DNA of 42,146 nucleotides from Candidatus Poseidonia sp. (GTDB lineage Archaea > Thermoplasmatota > Poseidoniia > Poseidoniales > Poseidoniaceae). The notes under the pieces were generated by a model. The model was not told where the DNA came from. It saw only the letters and a program-made list of their open reading frames with translations, and did not search any database. Both the position numbers and the translations under genes were made by a program. How positions within the stretch are numbered: position 1 is the first letter of the stretch; every line of letters starts with the position of its first letter. The stretch is from assembly GCA_030827745.1 (NCBI GenBank), contig JAURDW010000011.1, positions 1 through 42,146 of the forward strand. Reading direction: 5' to 3'. Shown here piece after piece: positions 24,271 through 32,982 of this stretch.

Positions 24271-25533
24271 ATGCACATCGCCATGGTGTCCGGTGAATAT
24301 CCACCCCGGTGGGGAGGAATCGGCTCGGTCGTGTATCACCTCGCCGGGCACTTGGCCGCCCGTGGCCATGACGTCACCGTCATCACCCGAACCCACGCGC
24401 AGGCCACGCCTCAACAGCCTGGCGTCAGCGTGCTTCAAGTCCCGTGGCTGAAAGCGCCGATGATGTTCACGCGTTCCTACGGCAAGCATGCGCTCGTTGA
24501 ACTGCGCCGCCTCCATCAGGTCAAACCGGTGGACGTGGTTCACACCTTGCTGCCGTTGGTGAGTTGGACGCTCAAGGAATACCGCTGGGTAGAGGAACAC
24601 ATCGCTCCGGTGGTTTCCGCCCTCAACGGCAGTTGGGTTGGCGAGCGGGAGGGCATGAAATTGGCCGCTCAGCACAAGGAAGCGGCCACCTGGAAAAACC
24701 CCAACGACCTCGCCATCCTGTTGACTGGAGGCTATTACGCTCGCTACGAACAAGCGGGCGTTGAAGGGTCCACGGCCTGCGTCGCCATTTCCGATTCAAC
24801 CAAAGCCGAGTTTGAACGTTGGTATCGACCTCCCGAAGATTGGTGGTGCGAAACGGTGCTCTACGGCGTTGATCACAAAGTGTTTCGTCCGATGAACCAC
24901 GACCACGAAGAGGAACAACTTGCGTACGAAGAACTTCGCAAATCGTACGACGCTGCCGATGAAGCGGCCTTGAACGGTGAGGCGGCGACCAAAACCCCGC
25001 TCCTTTTGGCGGTGGGTCGTTTGGTCGCCAGGAAAGGCCATCGCACCTTGCTTCGAGCCATGCCCGGTGTGCTCAAGCAGCATCCGGGTGCCCGCTTGGT
25101 GATCATCGGACGCGGGCACATGCGTCGGACCCTGATGCGTCAAGCAAAACGCTTGGGTATTGCTCACGCCGTTCACATTCAACCCGGGATGAGTTTTGAC
25201 CGGCTGGCGCTGCATTTCCGCGCCGCCGATGCCGTCGTTTACCCCTCGTACTACGAGGGCCAAGGGCTCATCCCTCTCGAAGCCTTGGCGAGCGGCACGC
25301 CGGTCGTAACGGTAAACCAAGCCCCGCTAACCGAGATGATTGACGACGAGGTTGGCGAACTTTTTACGTGCGGGGACCACGATGACCTGGCTCGAGCGGT
25401 GAACCGATGCCTCGCTGAGCCTCAAGAGCGAACCCAACGGATGGTGCGTGGGCGGGAGCGGGTGCTGGAACGCTACACCTACGAGCACAACGCTGCGGCC
25501 TACGAAGCGATATACGAAAGCATGCTTTCATGA
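24271..25533 (+). CDS. family 4 glycosyltransferase (GT-B fold)
   Basis: A 420-aa GT-B enzyme. The N-terminal acceptor domain begins MHIAMVSGEYPPRWGGIGSV. The C-terminal donor domain has LLAVGRLVARKGHRTLLRA and the donor-binding E-x7-E motif EGQGLIPLEALASGTPVV. It transfers a sugar from a nucleotide donor to a lipid or glycan, most likely in the same surface glycan pathway as the neighbouring GT2 (inference). Start ATG 24271 rather than track 24235: CCTTCAAATG is centred 27 nt upstream and the family N-terminus starts there. Its stop overlaps the track start of the following lipoprotein, but that gene probably has its own promoter. Confidence 0.92.
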   Translation: MHIAMVSGEYPPRWGGIGSVVYHLAGHLAARGHDVTVITRTHAQATPQQPGVSVLQVPWLKAPMMFTRSYGKHALVELRRLHQVKPVDVVHTLLPLVSWTLKEYRWVEEHIAPVVSALNGSWVGEREGMKLAAQHKEAATWKNPNDLAILLTGGYYARYEQAGVEGSTACVAISDSTKAEFERWYRPPEDWWCETVLYGVDHKVFRPMNHDHEEEQLAYEELRKSYDAADEAALNGEAATKTPLLLAVGRLVARKGHRTLLRAMPGVLKQHPGARLVIIGRGHMRRTLMRQAKRLGIAHAVHIQPGMSFDRLALHFRAADAVVYPSYYEGQGLIPLEALASGTPVVTVNQAPLTEMIDDEVGELFTCGDHDDLARAVNRCLAEPQERTQRMVRGRERVLERYTYEHNAAAYEAIYESMLS

Positions 25534-25554
25534 GCAGAACCTCCCATCGGAAGG

Positions 25555-25563
25555 TCATTATTG
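25555..25563 (+). promoter_or_regulatory. TATA-like element of the BNR lipoprotein gene
   Basis: TCATTATTG, centred 25 nt before ATG 25584, just downstream of the GT4 stop. It indicates a separate promoter. Confidence 0.55.
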
Positions 25564-25583
25564 GGAAAGCCGCTCGGAGGGCC

Positions 25584-27065
25584 ATGAAATCCAACGCCGT
25601 CCTACTTTCTTTGATGGTGGTCATGATGTCTCTGTCGGGTTGCTTCGGCGAGGACGAATCGGTGGCGCCTACGGTTGTGGAGGACGCCGAGGAACGGCGG
25701 GTGTTTGTGACCGACAAAACCGGTCAGCTCATCGAAGTGGAGGTGGAACCCATGACCTTCCAGTTCAGCGATGTGGGCGAGACGGGCAAGGAGCCCAGCA
25801 TCGGTATCACCTCGAGCGGATGCATCTTTTTCATCGCTATGGAGAAGGTCATGCGCTCATGCGATTACGGCGCATCGTGGGTGGAATCCCAAGACCCCGT
25901 CATGTGCTCGCCCACCACCAGCGACCCCTACGGGTGGGTGGACCCCATCACCGACCGTGTCTTTGGCGTGCAGATGATCGGGCTTGAAACATCTTGGATT
26001 TGTTGGAGCGACGACGATGGCGAGACCTGGATGGGCAACCCGCACGATTCAGGTACAACGCCGATCAACGACCACATCAAACTGGCCAGCGGTCCGTGGA
26101 CGGACAGCGGTTACGGTGCCCTGGGTCAAATCACAAGCAACTTCTACGAAACCGCAGTGTACTACTGCTACAACAAACTCGCAGGTATTTTCTGCTTCAC
26201 GAGTGTGGACGGCGGAGCGACCTTTGAGTTGGGTGGCCAAATCATCGGCCTCGCCACGACCAACGGCGGTCTGCACGGAGCCATTTCCACGGCACCCGAC
26301 GGTACGGTCTACGTGACGCCTCGTGTGGCCACGCCCACCGTCATCGTCTCGAAAGACAACGGCTTTTCGTGGTTTGAACGTACGATGGGTGAAGACACCG
26401 GAACCCCCAACCCCCGCAAGAACTCCGAAGTTTCTGCAGATACGGATTCCAACGCTTACCACGTGTGGACGGGCGGTGACGAAGGCGTCTACATGTCCCG
26501 CTCCTTTGACTCGGGCGAAACATGGGACCAAGAGAGCATTCGCATCTCCCCAGTGAATGTCATCTCCTCGGTCTTTCCGCAAACCGATGCAGGCGATGCT
26601 GGCCGTATCGCCGTGACCTACCTGGGCAGCGAGAATGAAGAAATGCTCAACCAGTCCGACATCGACGGCAACCCGTGGAACGGCAACGCCCACTATGCGC
26701 CAAACAACGCCACCTACCACCTCTACATCACGTTCAGCCTCAACGCCTTGGATGAAAACCCCACCTTCCACACCTACCGGGTCACCGACGACCCCGTTCA
26801 GGTGGGCTCCATCTGTTTGAATTCGGGCGACTGCCGTGACATCGGCGGTTCCAACCGCAACCTGCTTGATTTCAACGACCTTCACATCGACCGTGAGGGG
26901 CGCGTCTACGTCGCCTTTGCCGACGGGTGCACTGGAGAATGCGCCACCAACGAGAACGCTACTGCTCAGGATTCACGAGACGGGCGCGGTTCGGTGTATT
27001 ACTTGGCAAGCGGTCCCAGCCTCTACGAAGACTTTGGCTCGTTGATTCCCTTGCTCGACGAGTGA
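25584..27065 (+). CDS. exported lipoprotein with BNR/Asp-box beta-propeller
   Basis: A 493-aa protein. A signal peptide ends in the lipobox LSGC (C20), so it should be lipid-anchored on the outer face. Five Asp-box-like motifs (S-x-D-x-G-x-T/S-W) are visible: SCDYGASW, SDDDGETW, SVDGGATF, SKDNGFSW and SFDSGETW, indicating a sialidase-like or exo-alpha beta-propeller. I see no convincing sialidase catalytic Arg triad, so a binding role is equally possible. Start ATG 25584 is preferred over ATG 25530 (4-nt overlap with the GT4 stop), because it places the signal peptide at the N-terminus and TCATTATTG is centred 25-26 nt upstream. Confidence 0.87.
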   Translation: MKSNAVLLSLMVVMMSLSGCFGEDESVAPTVVEDAEERRVFVTDKTGQLIEVEVEPMTFQFSDVGETGKEPSIGITSSGCIFFIAMEKVMRSCDYGASWVESQDPVMCSPTTSDPYGWVDPITDRVFGVQMIGLETSWICWSDDDGETWMGNPHDSGTTPINDHIKLASGPWTDSGYGALGQITSNFYETAVYYCYNKLAGIFCFTSVDGGATFELGGQIIGLATTNGGLHGAISTAPDGTVYVTPRVATPTVIVSKDNGFSWFERTMGEDTGTPNPRKNSEVSADTDSNAYHVWTGGDEGVYMSRSFDSGETWDQESIRISPVNVISSVFPQTDAGDAGRIAVTYLGSENEEMLNQSDIDGNPWNGNAHYAPNNATYHLYITFSLNALDENPTFHTYRVTDDPVQVGSICLNSGDCRDIGGSNRNLLDFNDLHIDREGRVYVAFADGCTGECATNENATAQDSRDGRGSVYYLASGPSLYEDFGSLIPLLDE

Positions 27066-27164
27066 TGTCGCCCACCAGCGCAGTGCGACTCCATCAAGAC
27101 ATGGCGCTGCGGACGAGAAGCAAGTCAGTCCCCTCCCTTGGAGGGGCGGGTGTCCGTGAAGAGG
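27066..27164. other. 99-bp convergent intergenic gap
   Basis: Between the BNR lipoprotein and crtB stops. It contains GC-rich CCCCTCCCTTGGAGGGGCGGG, which could form a stem (CCCCTCC / GGAGGGG), but no adjacent T-run, so a terminator is not firmly supported. Confidence 0.4.
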
Positions 27165-28157
27165 TCAAGCAAAGTATCGCGCTCGGAGTTTTCGCAGGCT
27201 GAGGCGGAGCGCAAACATCGCTTTGCGCCACGTTGACAAACGGACCGGTTGGCTGAAGACGTCGCCCGACCTTCGAACGATTTCGCTGAGAATTGAGGCG
27301 TATGCATCGGCCATGATTTCCGGCTGAACGCGTGCCCGAGCATCGAGGTAACCGAAAAGGAGGGACGCTGAGGATTGGTGGCGCTTGATGACCTCGAGGT
27401 ATTCGACCATGAAGCTGCGCCAAGCGAGGGATTGAGCGATGTTTTCCTGCTTGAGCATTTCCACCGAGATGTTGTGGGATTCCAGAACTTCTTCGGGCAG
27501 GTAGACGCGGCCCCGTTCCATGTCTTCGTTGATGTCCCGCAAGACGTTGATCAGTTGCATTTGGATGCCGAGGTCGATGGCGTGAAGTCGAGCAGCGCGG
27601 TCTTCGTATCCGTAAATTTCGATGAGGATGAGGCCGACGGCTGAGGCCACTTTGTAGCAATACGAGCGAAGTTCGTCCCAAGATTGGTTTTGAACCGGAT
27701 AGAGGTCGTCTTCCATGCCTTCCAGCACGGTTTCAAAATCGTTGAGTTTGATGGGATAGCGAGCGACAACATCCTGAAGGGCGATGAAAATCGGATGATC
27801 GTTGGCCGTGATGGTTTGCTCGTAGACTTGCCCCAACTTCATTCGAATCTCGGTCAGGGCCATCAGCCGTTGCCGGTGTTCTTCTGCCGGCAACACCGGC
27901 GTCTTTCCGACGTGAATCTCTTCCACGAGTGCTTGTCGTTGGTTGGTTGCGGCCTCCAGGAAGGGGGTGTGGTTGACGTTTGGCTCTTCGTCGCCGTCAA
28001 CGATATCGTCCACCCAACGGCACAAGGCGTAGACGGCGTGGACCGCCTTTCGCTTCTCGATTTGAAGGGCGCTAAAGGATGAGTAAAACGTCGTTGATGC
28101 CTCTCTGCAAACGGCCTCGCAATAGGCGTATGCGTTGTTGAGAAGCAAGGTCTTCAC
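27165..28157 (-). CDS. crtB: phytoene synthase
   Basis: A 330-aa squalene/phytoene synthase. The first Asp-rich site is RWVDDIVDGDEE and the second is NVLRDINEDMERGRVYLP. It condenses two geranylgeranyl diphosphates to phytoene, the entry step to carotenoids. Start GTG 28157 (MKTLLLNNAYAYCEAV): the Shine-Dalgarno GAGGGTGAT lies 3 nt upstream; the extra 38 residues of the track ORF overlap crtI. The gene sits 10 nt after crtI on the same strand, a crtI-crtB operon. Products likely feed C40 carotenoids or retinal; no lycopene cyclase, blh or rhodopsin is in this window. Confidence 0.95.
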   Translation of the reverse strand: MKTLLLNNAYAYCEAVCREASTTFYSSFSALQIEKRKAVHAVYALCRWVDDIVDGDEEPNVNHTPFLEAATNQRQALVEEIHVGKTPVLPAEEHRQRLMALTEIRMKLGQVYEQTITANDHPIFIALQDVVARYPIKLNDFETVLEGMEDDLYPVQNQSWDELRSYCYKVASAVGLILIEIYGYEDRAARLHAIDLGIQMQLINVLRDINEDMERGRVYLPEEVLESHNISVEMLKQENIAQSLAWRSFMVEYLEVIKRHQSSASLLFGYLDARARVQPEIMADAYASILSEIVRRSGDVFSQPVRLSTWRKAMFALRLSLRKLRARYFA

Positions 28158-28167
28158 GGTATCACCC

Positions 28168-29781
28168 TCAAGCAGATGTTGGTGTTCCGGTGGAAGGCTC
28201 TTTTGAGGTTTTGTTGAGCGCCGCACGGCCTTGCTTGCTTCGCTTCCTGCTCTCAAACCATGTGTCCACACCGTTCCAGTCGGGGATAATCCCCAAACTG
28301 TCCAACAAGAGTTTGCTGCTGATGCGGGCCGACTCGTAGATCACGGGAAGGCCACTGCCGGGGTGGGTGCCTCCACCGACGAGGTAGAGGTTGTTGATTT
28401 CGTCGAATTGATTCTTTGGACGTCGCCAAAGCATCTGGTCAAGGCCGTGAGCGAGGTTAAACACGGCTCCACGGTAGCAGTGGTCGCCCCAGTCTTCAGG
28501 GGTGATGACCATTTCAGTCACGATGTGGTCTTTGAGGTTCTCAAAGCCCAATTTGGCTTCGATCTGTTCCAAAATACGGTCGCGGTACGCGTCCTTTTCT
28601 TTGGACCAGTCAATGTTTTCGTGAACATGGGAAACGGGGACGAGTGCATACACGGTGGAACACCCTTCCGGAGCGAGGCTCGGGTCGGTCACCGAGGCGT
28701 TTTGGACGTACACTGAGGGGTCGTCCCACGTCAAACGGTGATGCTTCTCAATGTCCTCGAGGTTGTTCTCGTAGGTGGCTGAAGCGTAGATTTGGTGGTG
28801 AGGAAGTTCATCGTACGTTCGGTCAACGCCGAGGTAGAGCATGAAGGTTGAACAGGAGTATTTCTTGTTGTCCAGTTTCTTGTTGGACCACTTTTTGCGA
28901 ACCTTGTCGGGGAAAAGTTGTGTCATACCGTTGGCAAAGTCAGCGTTCATGACCACGCGGTCGGCCATAAATTCGCCTTTCGCTGTGCGCACACCGGTGA
29001 TGGTTTTCCCATCCATGATGACCGAATCAACCGCTTCGTTCATGCGAAAGGTCACGCCGAGGTCCCTGGCGATGGCCGCCATACGCTCGCTCACGCTTCC
29101 GAGACCACCGAGCGGGTGGAAGATACCGTACTCATATTCGAGGAAGGCCAACATCGTGAACAGGCTGGGGCAGTTGAAAGGCGACATGCCGAGGTATTTT
29201 GTCTGGAAGGACATCGCCAACATCAAACGGTCGTCGTCAAAGAGCTTCATCAGGTCCTTCGCCACGGAACGCTGAGGTCGCAGCACGCCAGCGACCCGCA
29301 TCGCTCGCTTCGAGAGCAAGTCCGATGGTCCGTACCAAGGTTCCTGGAGGCAGGCCTTGGATTTCGCCAATTTCATTCGGTTGTCCGTGACGTAGCGCTG
29401 GAAGGCCGTGGCGTTTCGGTCCCCAGACAACGTTCGGATGCGCTCGGTCATCTCATCGAGGTCACTGGTGCAGTCCAAACGGCCCCCTTTTCCGAAAATG
29501 AGTCGATAATTCAAGTCCAGTTTGTGAAGGTTGAGTTCTTCATGCGCATCCATGCCAATGGCTTTGAAGATGTCTTCAATGACTTCGGGGTAGTGAAAGA
29601 ACGTCGGACCGAGGTCAAATTTGAAACCATCCCGGTCGAACACTTTGTTCCTGCCACCGACTGCAGAAGACCGTTCAAAGACCGTCACATCAACGCCCGC
29701 CTTCGCAAGGAGAAGAGCAGAGGCGAGACCTCCGGGACCTGCTCCAATAATCGCAACGGAAGGCGTAGCGGTGGCTGACAT
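28168..29781 (-). CDS. crtI: phytoene desaturase (CrtI-type)
   Basis: A 537-aa FAD amine-oxidase-like desaturase. The N-terminal dinucleotide fold is AIIGAGPGGLASALLLAKAG with VFERSSAVGGRNKV. The C-terminal signature is LYLVGGGTHPGSGLPVIYES. It introduces double bonds into phytoene to give lycopene or a less desaturated product; the number of steps is not predictable. Start ATG 29781 is well supported by a TATA box (CCTTTATATGG) 27 nt upstream. A perfect inverted repeat between TATA and start suggests repression at this promoter. It is first in the crtI-crtB operon. Confidence 0.95.
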   Translation of the reverse strand: MSATATPSVAIIGAGPGGLASALLLAKAGVDVTVFERSSAVGGRNKVFDRDGFKFDLGPTFFHYPEVIEDIFKAIGMDAHEELNLHKLDLNYRLIFGKGGRLDCTSDLDEMTERIRTLSGDRNATAFQRYVTDNRMKLAKSKACLQEPWYGPSDLLSKRAMRVAGVLRPQRSVAKDLMKLFDDDRLMLAMSFQTKYLGMSPFNCPSLFTMLAFLEYEYGIFHPLGGLGSVSERMAAIARDLGVTFRMNEAVDSVIMDGKTITGVRTAKGEFMADRVVMNADFANGMTQLFPDKVRKKWSNKKLDNKKYSCSTFMLYLGVDRTYDELPHHQIYASATYENNLEDIEKHHRLTWDDPSVYVQNASVTDPSLAPEGCSTVYALVPVSHVHENIDWSKEKDAYRDRILEQIEAKLGFENLKDHIVTEMVITPEDWGDHCYRGAVFNLAHGLDQMLWRRPKNQFDEINNLYLVGGGTHPGSGLPVIYESARISSKLLLDSLGIIPDWNGVDTWFESRKRSKQGRAALNKTSKEPSTGTPTSA

Positions 29782-29786
29782 AACAT

Positions 29787-29803
29787 GACCACTTCGGGTG
29801 GTC
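29787..29803. promoter_or_regulatory. operator-like inverted repeat in the crtI promoter
   Basis: A perfect 6-bp dyad GACCAC-TTCGG-GTGGTC fills the space between the TATA box and the crtI start. A protein bound here would block polymerase recruitment or initiation. If the transcript began upstream it could also form a small hairpin. Confidence 0.5.
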
Positions 29804-29813
29804 CATATAAAGG
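29803..29813 (-). promoter_or_regulatory. TATA box of the crtI-crtB operon
   Basis: CCTTTATATGG on minus, centred 27 nt before ATG 29781; one of the strongest TATA boxes in the window. Confidence 0.75.
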
Positions 29814-29828
29814 CGGGTTTTTGTTCGT

Positions 29829-29845
29829 AAAAAAAACGCCAAAAA
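29829..29845 (-). terminator. T-rich archaeal terminator after the ABC1 kinase gene
   Basis: On the minus strand TTTTTGGCGTTTTTTTT (a T5 and a T8 run) begins 8 nt after the TAA of the ABC1 gene. Oligo-T tracts terminate archaeal RNA polymerase. It separates the ribA operon from the crtI promoter 16 nt further on. Confidence 0.65.
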
Positions 29846-29852
29846 TAACACT

Positions 29853-31091
29853 TTAAGCCGACGGATTGAGAATGGCGTGCGGGTCAATCAGCACCGAAAA
29901 TTCATCCAAATACGGGCCCATTGAACTGATCAAATCCACTTCAGGATGTCCTTTCAGGACCATGCCGTCCATGTACATGAGCGAGCGAATGATGGGAAAG
30001 GCTTCCTCGCCAAACGCACATCCTGCGAGAACCGCCGCCTTCACCGTCTTCATCATTTGCTCGGTTAACGAAACCTCACTCACCGACGTACCAACAAAAC
30101 CGTCGTAGAGTTCACCCATCGAGCGATAATAGGTCTCAAGGGTTGCCCCTGTAGGTTGGACAGCGGCCATGGTCAACATGGCGTCGAAAGCGTTCTTGAG
30201 TTCTCCTCTCGCCAGGAAATAGAAGAAACCAAACAGAGCGTTCCGCACATGTTCGGGTGCATGGCAGATGGCTCCAGTATCGATGAAGAAGAAGTTCCCG
30301 TTTTCGTCCATCATGGCGTTGCCGGGGTGCAGGTCCCCGTGAAAGGTTCCAAGACCAAACATGAAGGCTCCGTGGATGCGGAACAACTCGAGCATGTCCT
30401 CCCACGCCATGTTTCCACCTTCCAGGTGGTCTTCAAGGGTTGGCGAGGTAACTTCTTCCATGACGAGGACGCGTTGGTTGGAAATCTCCTCCCACATGAC
30501 GGGAAATTTGAGCTTGGGCATCGGGAAATGTTTCTCCACCTCGGCGGCTTTCGCCAAGAGATTGTTCCTGCCAACGATTTCGTTTGTGAGGTCAAGTTCC
30601 CGAAGGGTGTAATCCTCGATGTGGGCCAACAAGCCAATGGGGTTGCCGACCTTGCGAAGCCGTGGGTTGAAGAACAAGCCCAAGCGAATCCACCGTTTCA
30701 TTCGACGGACATCACGCCGGAACGAAGCCTCAAAATCGGCCTTGATGATCTTCACCACGACCTTCGTCCCGTCCTTGAGGACCGCACGGTGAATTTGACC
30801 GATGCTGGCCGCAGCAAACGGGGTTGTTTCGATGTGGGTAAAATGGTCGGTGAAGCCGGGGGGTGCGAACTTTGCAAGCAAAGCCTGTGAATCTTCTTCG
30901 GGAATCGTGGCGGCTCTGCTGTACAAGCGCTGAAGTTCAATGCAACGCTGCGGTTCGATGAGATCGGGTCGAAGAGCAAAAATTTGGCCGAGCTTGACCG
31001 CAAGCAGTCCCATGGACTGAATCCGCTCGATATCCACCGGTTTTTTGCCCTTCAATTGGCGAAAGAAGCGGATAAATGTCAACAGTTTCAT
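29853..31091 (-). CDS. ABC1/UbiB/AarF family atypical kinase
   Basis: A 412-aa ABC1-family protein. Family blocks: KLGQIFALRPDLI (KxGQ motif), AAASIGQIHRAVL (Ala-rich loop), VVVKI (VAIK-like Lys), FHGDLHPGNAMM (catalytic loop) and FFIDTGAI in the place of the metal-binding DFG. Family members are linked to isoprenoid quinone biosynthesis and, in plants, to plastoglobule and photo-oxidative stress responses; they are ATPases/kinases of uncertain substrate. The Phe of DFG is Thr here but Asp is kept. The gene lies 12 nt after the TrmB-like regulator with GAGGGTG overlapping its stop, so it is co-transcribed with it. A T-rich terminator follows before crtI. Confidence 0.92.
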   Translation of the reverse strand: MKLLTFIRFFRQLKGKKPVDIERIQSMGLLAVKLGQIFALRPDLIEPQRCIELQRLYSRAATIPEEDSQALLAKFAPPGFTDHFTHIETTPFAAASIGQIHRAVLKDGTKVVVKIIKADFEASFRRDVRRMKRWIRLGLFFNPRLRKVGNPIGLLAHIEDYTLRELDLTNEIVGRNNLLAKAAEVEKHFPMPKLKFPVMWEEISNQRVLVMEEVTSPTLEDHLEGGNMAWEDMLELFRIHGAFMFGLGTFHGDLHPGNAMMDENGNFFFIDTGAICHAPEHVRNALFGFFYFLARGELKNAFDAMLTMAAVQPTGATLETYYRSMGELYDGFVGTSVSEVSLTEQMMKTVKAAVLAGCAFGEEAFPIIRSLMYMDGMVLKGHPEVDLISSMGPYLDEFSVLIDPHAILNPSA

Positions 31092-31103
31092 GCATCAGCA
31101 CCC

Positions 31104-32504
31104 TCAGTCGCTCAGCTCAATGGTGTTCAATTCGTGGCGATGAATCAGGTAGTGCCAGAGGTCGTCTTTCGAGCCGCTTCCGTCAACCCGTTGGATGACC
31201 ACATTGGCGTCTTTGGCAAACCGATTGGAAAGGGCGCCTTCGATGATGCCGTCGTCCATCTGCCACATGGGGAGAGCGTCAGGGTCGTCCACCGGAGGAT
31301 GGTTCAAGCCGACGACGACGTGGAACTGCGGGTCAACATCGTATTGAAGCAAGCCCAAGCCAGCGTGCTCCCACCAGTCCATCATCTCGTCGAGGAACTC
31401 GATGTCATTTTCTATAGAGCGGAGGGAGAAGGCAATTTCTTGCCCAACACGGTTGCCGATTTGACGCAACATTCGGCCGATGTCAATGCCGAGGACTTTG
31501 AGGTTGGACAATTTTCCTTCGGTCAGGCGCATGCGGGCCTCATTGACCTCGTTGCCTGCCGCGAAGAACGCCTCAGGGTCAAACGGTGTGTCTTCGTCTG
31601 GCAGTTCTCCGTCAAAGCCGAGAGCCACGGAGACGTTCTTGAGAAACGAGCCTTCGCCGATGGTCAATCGAAGCGGGTCGTTGATCTGGTTTTCCGTGAA
31701 GCGGGCTCGGGCCGTGTCAAGCGAGACCGCTCCTTCCCAAATCGCGTCGATGAGGTGAAGGTGGGCTTGGGAAAAAGGTCCGGACTCAATGATGAGGGCC
31801 GCATCTTCTTTGCCTCGGCCAACGGGGTTGTCCTCGATGTTGAGGTATTGGATGACCTCTGACTGGTCCTGGACGAACCCGAGGGAATCCAATTCATCGG
31901 AGTGGCGAACTTCAATGCTCTTGTTCAACTGGTCAAAAAAGCGCAAGGTGCGGCCGTCGAGGTGGGTGATGACTTGCACCACAACGCCACGAACGGCGGC
32001 AGTGTTCACGGCTTCCAACGCCTCCGGGTTTCGGCACAGGTGGAGGATGCCGAATTGACCGAGAAGAAGAATGAGGCGTTCTTCGGCGTCGTTGGCCATT
32101 TTTTGCAGCCGGTTGTAGATGTGGTTGCGTTCCTTGAGCACGGCGAACCGAGGATCGTCGATGTCGCGCCGTTGCTTCTCGTAGGAGGCGTCGGTTTCCG
32201 TGATGCCTTTGGAAAGGTCTTCGAACCCTTCCACGAGGCGGTCAAGTTGCTGTTTTCTTGACTGAATGATGTGTTCCATGGCCTCGTTAATCCGCAGGCT
32301 GGAGAACAACATCGGTCGGTCCGCAGTGGCGGTGACGATGCCCATTTCTTGAAGTCGCGATAAGCTGTTGTAGGCGTCAAGACGCGTTGTGTTCAGTTCC
32401 TTAGCCAGTTCGGAGGCTTTCATCTTCGGGCGAGAACCGAGAATCATGATCGAGCGGACCTCACGTTCGTTCAAGCCCGCTTCCAAGAGCAATTCGTCCC
32501 ACAC
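31104..32504 (-). CDS. TrmB-like transcriptional regulator
   Basis: A 466-aa protein. The N-terminal winged HTH (GLNEREVRSIMILGSRPKMK, ELAKELNTTRLDAYNSLSRL, GIVTATADRP) fits the TrmB family. A coiled linker (residues about 75-115) follows, then a PLD-like effector domain (LILLLGQFGILHLCRN, VVVQVITHLDGRTLRFF) and a long C-terminal extension of about 200 residues without an assigned domain. Canonical TrmB is about 340 aa and senses sugars. Start GTG 32504 abuts the peroxiredoxin TGA with no gap, so translation is probably coupled. Its position between ribA-bcp and the ABC1/crt genes makes it a candidate regulator of this block, possibly through the crtI dyad (inference). Confidence 0.82.
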   Translation of the reverse strand: MWDELLLEAGLNEREVRSIMILGSRPKMKASELAKELNTTRLDAYNSLSRLQEMGIVTATADRPMLFSSLRINEAMEHIIQSRKQQLDRLVEGFEDLSKGITETDASYEKQRRDIDDPRFAVLKERNHIYNRLQKMANDAEERLILLLGQFGILHLCRNPEALEAVNTAAVRGVVVQVITHLDGRTLRFFDQLNKSIEVRHSDELDSLGFVQDQSEVIQYLNIEDNPVGRGKEDAALIIESGPFSQAHLHLIDAIWEGAVSLDTARARFTENQINDPLRLTIGEGSFLKNVSVALGFDGELPDEDTPFDPEAFFAAGNEVNEARMRLTEGKLSNLKVLGIDIGRMLRQIGNRVGQEIAFSLRSIENDIEFLDEMMDWWEHAGLGLLQYDVDPQFHVVVGLNHPPVDDPDALPMWQMDDGIIEGALSNRFAKDANVVIQRVDGSGSKDDLWHYLIHRHELNTIELSD

Positions 32505-32972
32505 TCACGCGTCCCCCGTGACTTTGGAAATGTCGGCTAAGATTTTGGCAACGTGGCGTCGTGGACGGAAGAGCCAGTCGTAGATGTAACGGATGGTGTC
32601 GTCAGGTCCGATGAGGAAGGAGGATTTTGCCGGGAATTGGCCCACGTGAAGGGGGACATTGAAGCGCTTTCCAACTTCGCGCTCGGGGTCGGCAAGCAGG
32701 GGGAACGGGAGGTCGCCCAATTCGGCCTTGAACGAGGCCAACCCCTCAACCGAACCAGGGCCGATGCCCACAATGGAACAACCGGCCGAGGCAAACAAAT
32801 CGTGTTGCTCTTTGAAGGTCAAGCATCCCCGCTTGCATGTTGGGGAGTTGTGCCTGGAGTAGAAGAAAACAATGCGCCAAGTACCGTTCAGCGATTCGCT
32901 GTCAAAAGTCGTTCCTTGGTCGTCTTCGAGGAGAAAATTTGGCGCTTTTTGGCCCACGAGCGTTGCTTTCAT
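32505..32972 (-). CDS. bcp: peroxiredoxin, Bcp/PrxQ type
   Basis: A 155-aa thioredoxin-fold peroxidase: VGQKAPNFLLEDDQG start, then the active site SPTCKRGCLTFKEQHDLF. C46 would be peroxidatic and C50 resolving, spaced C-x3-C rather than the usual C-x4-C of Bcp. IVGIGPGSVEGLASFKAE and the C-terminal Arg-containing segment match AhpC/TSA. It reduces hydrogen peroxide and lipid hydroperoxides in the cytosol using thioredoxin-like donors. Start ATG 32972; the long track ORF upstream is antisense/other-frame ribA. It lies 10 nt after ribA and abuts the TrmB-like gene. Confidence 0.92.
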   Translation of the reverse strand: MKATLVGQKAPNFLLEDDQGTTFDSESLNGTWRIVFFYSRHNSPTCKRGCLTFKEQHDLFASAGCSIVGIGPGSVEGLASFKAELGDLPFPLLADPEREVGKRFNVPLHVGQFPAKSSFLIGPDDTIRYIYDWLFRPRRHVAKILADISKVTGDA

Positions 32973-32982
32973 CTTGGCGGCC

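Noticed and set aside
26049-26885. 278-aa minus ORF opposite the BNR lipoprotein
   Set aside because: Antisense shadow; Asp-box motifs and lipobox are in the plus frame.
27120-27145. GC-rich CCCCTCC...GGAGGGG stem as a terminator
   Set aside because: No T-run follows in either direction, so kept only as a note in the gap entry.
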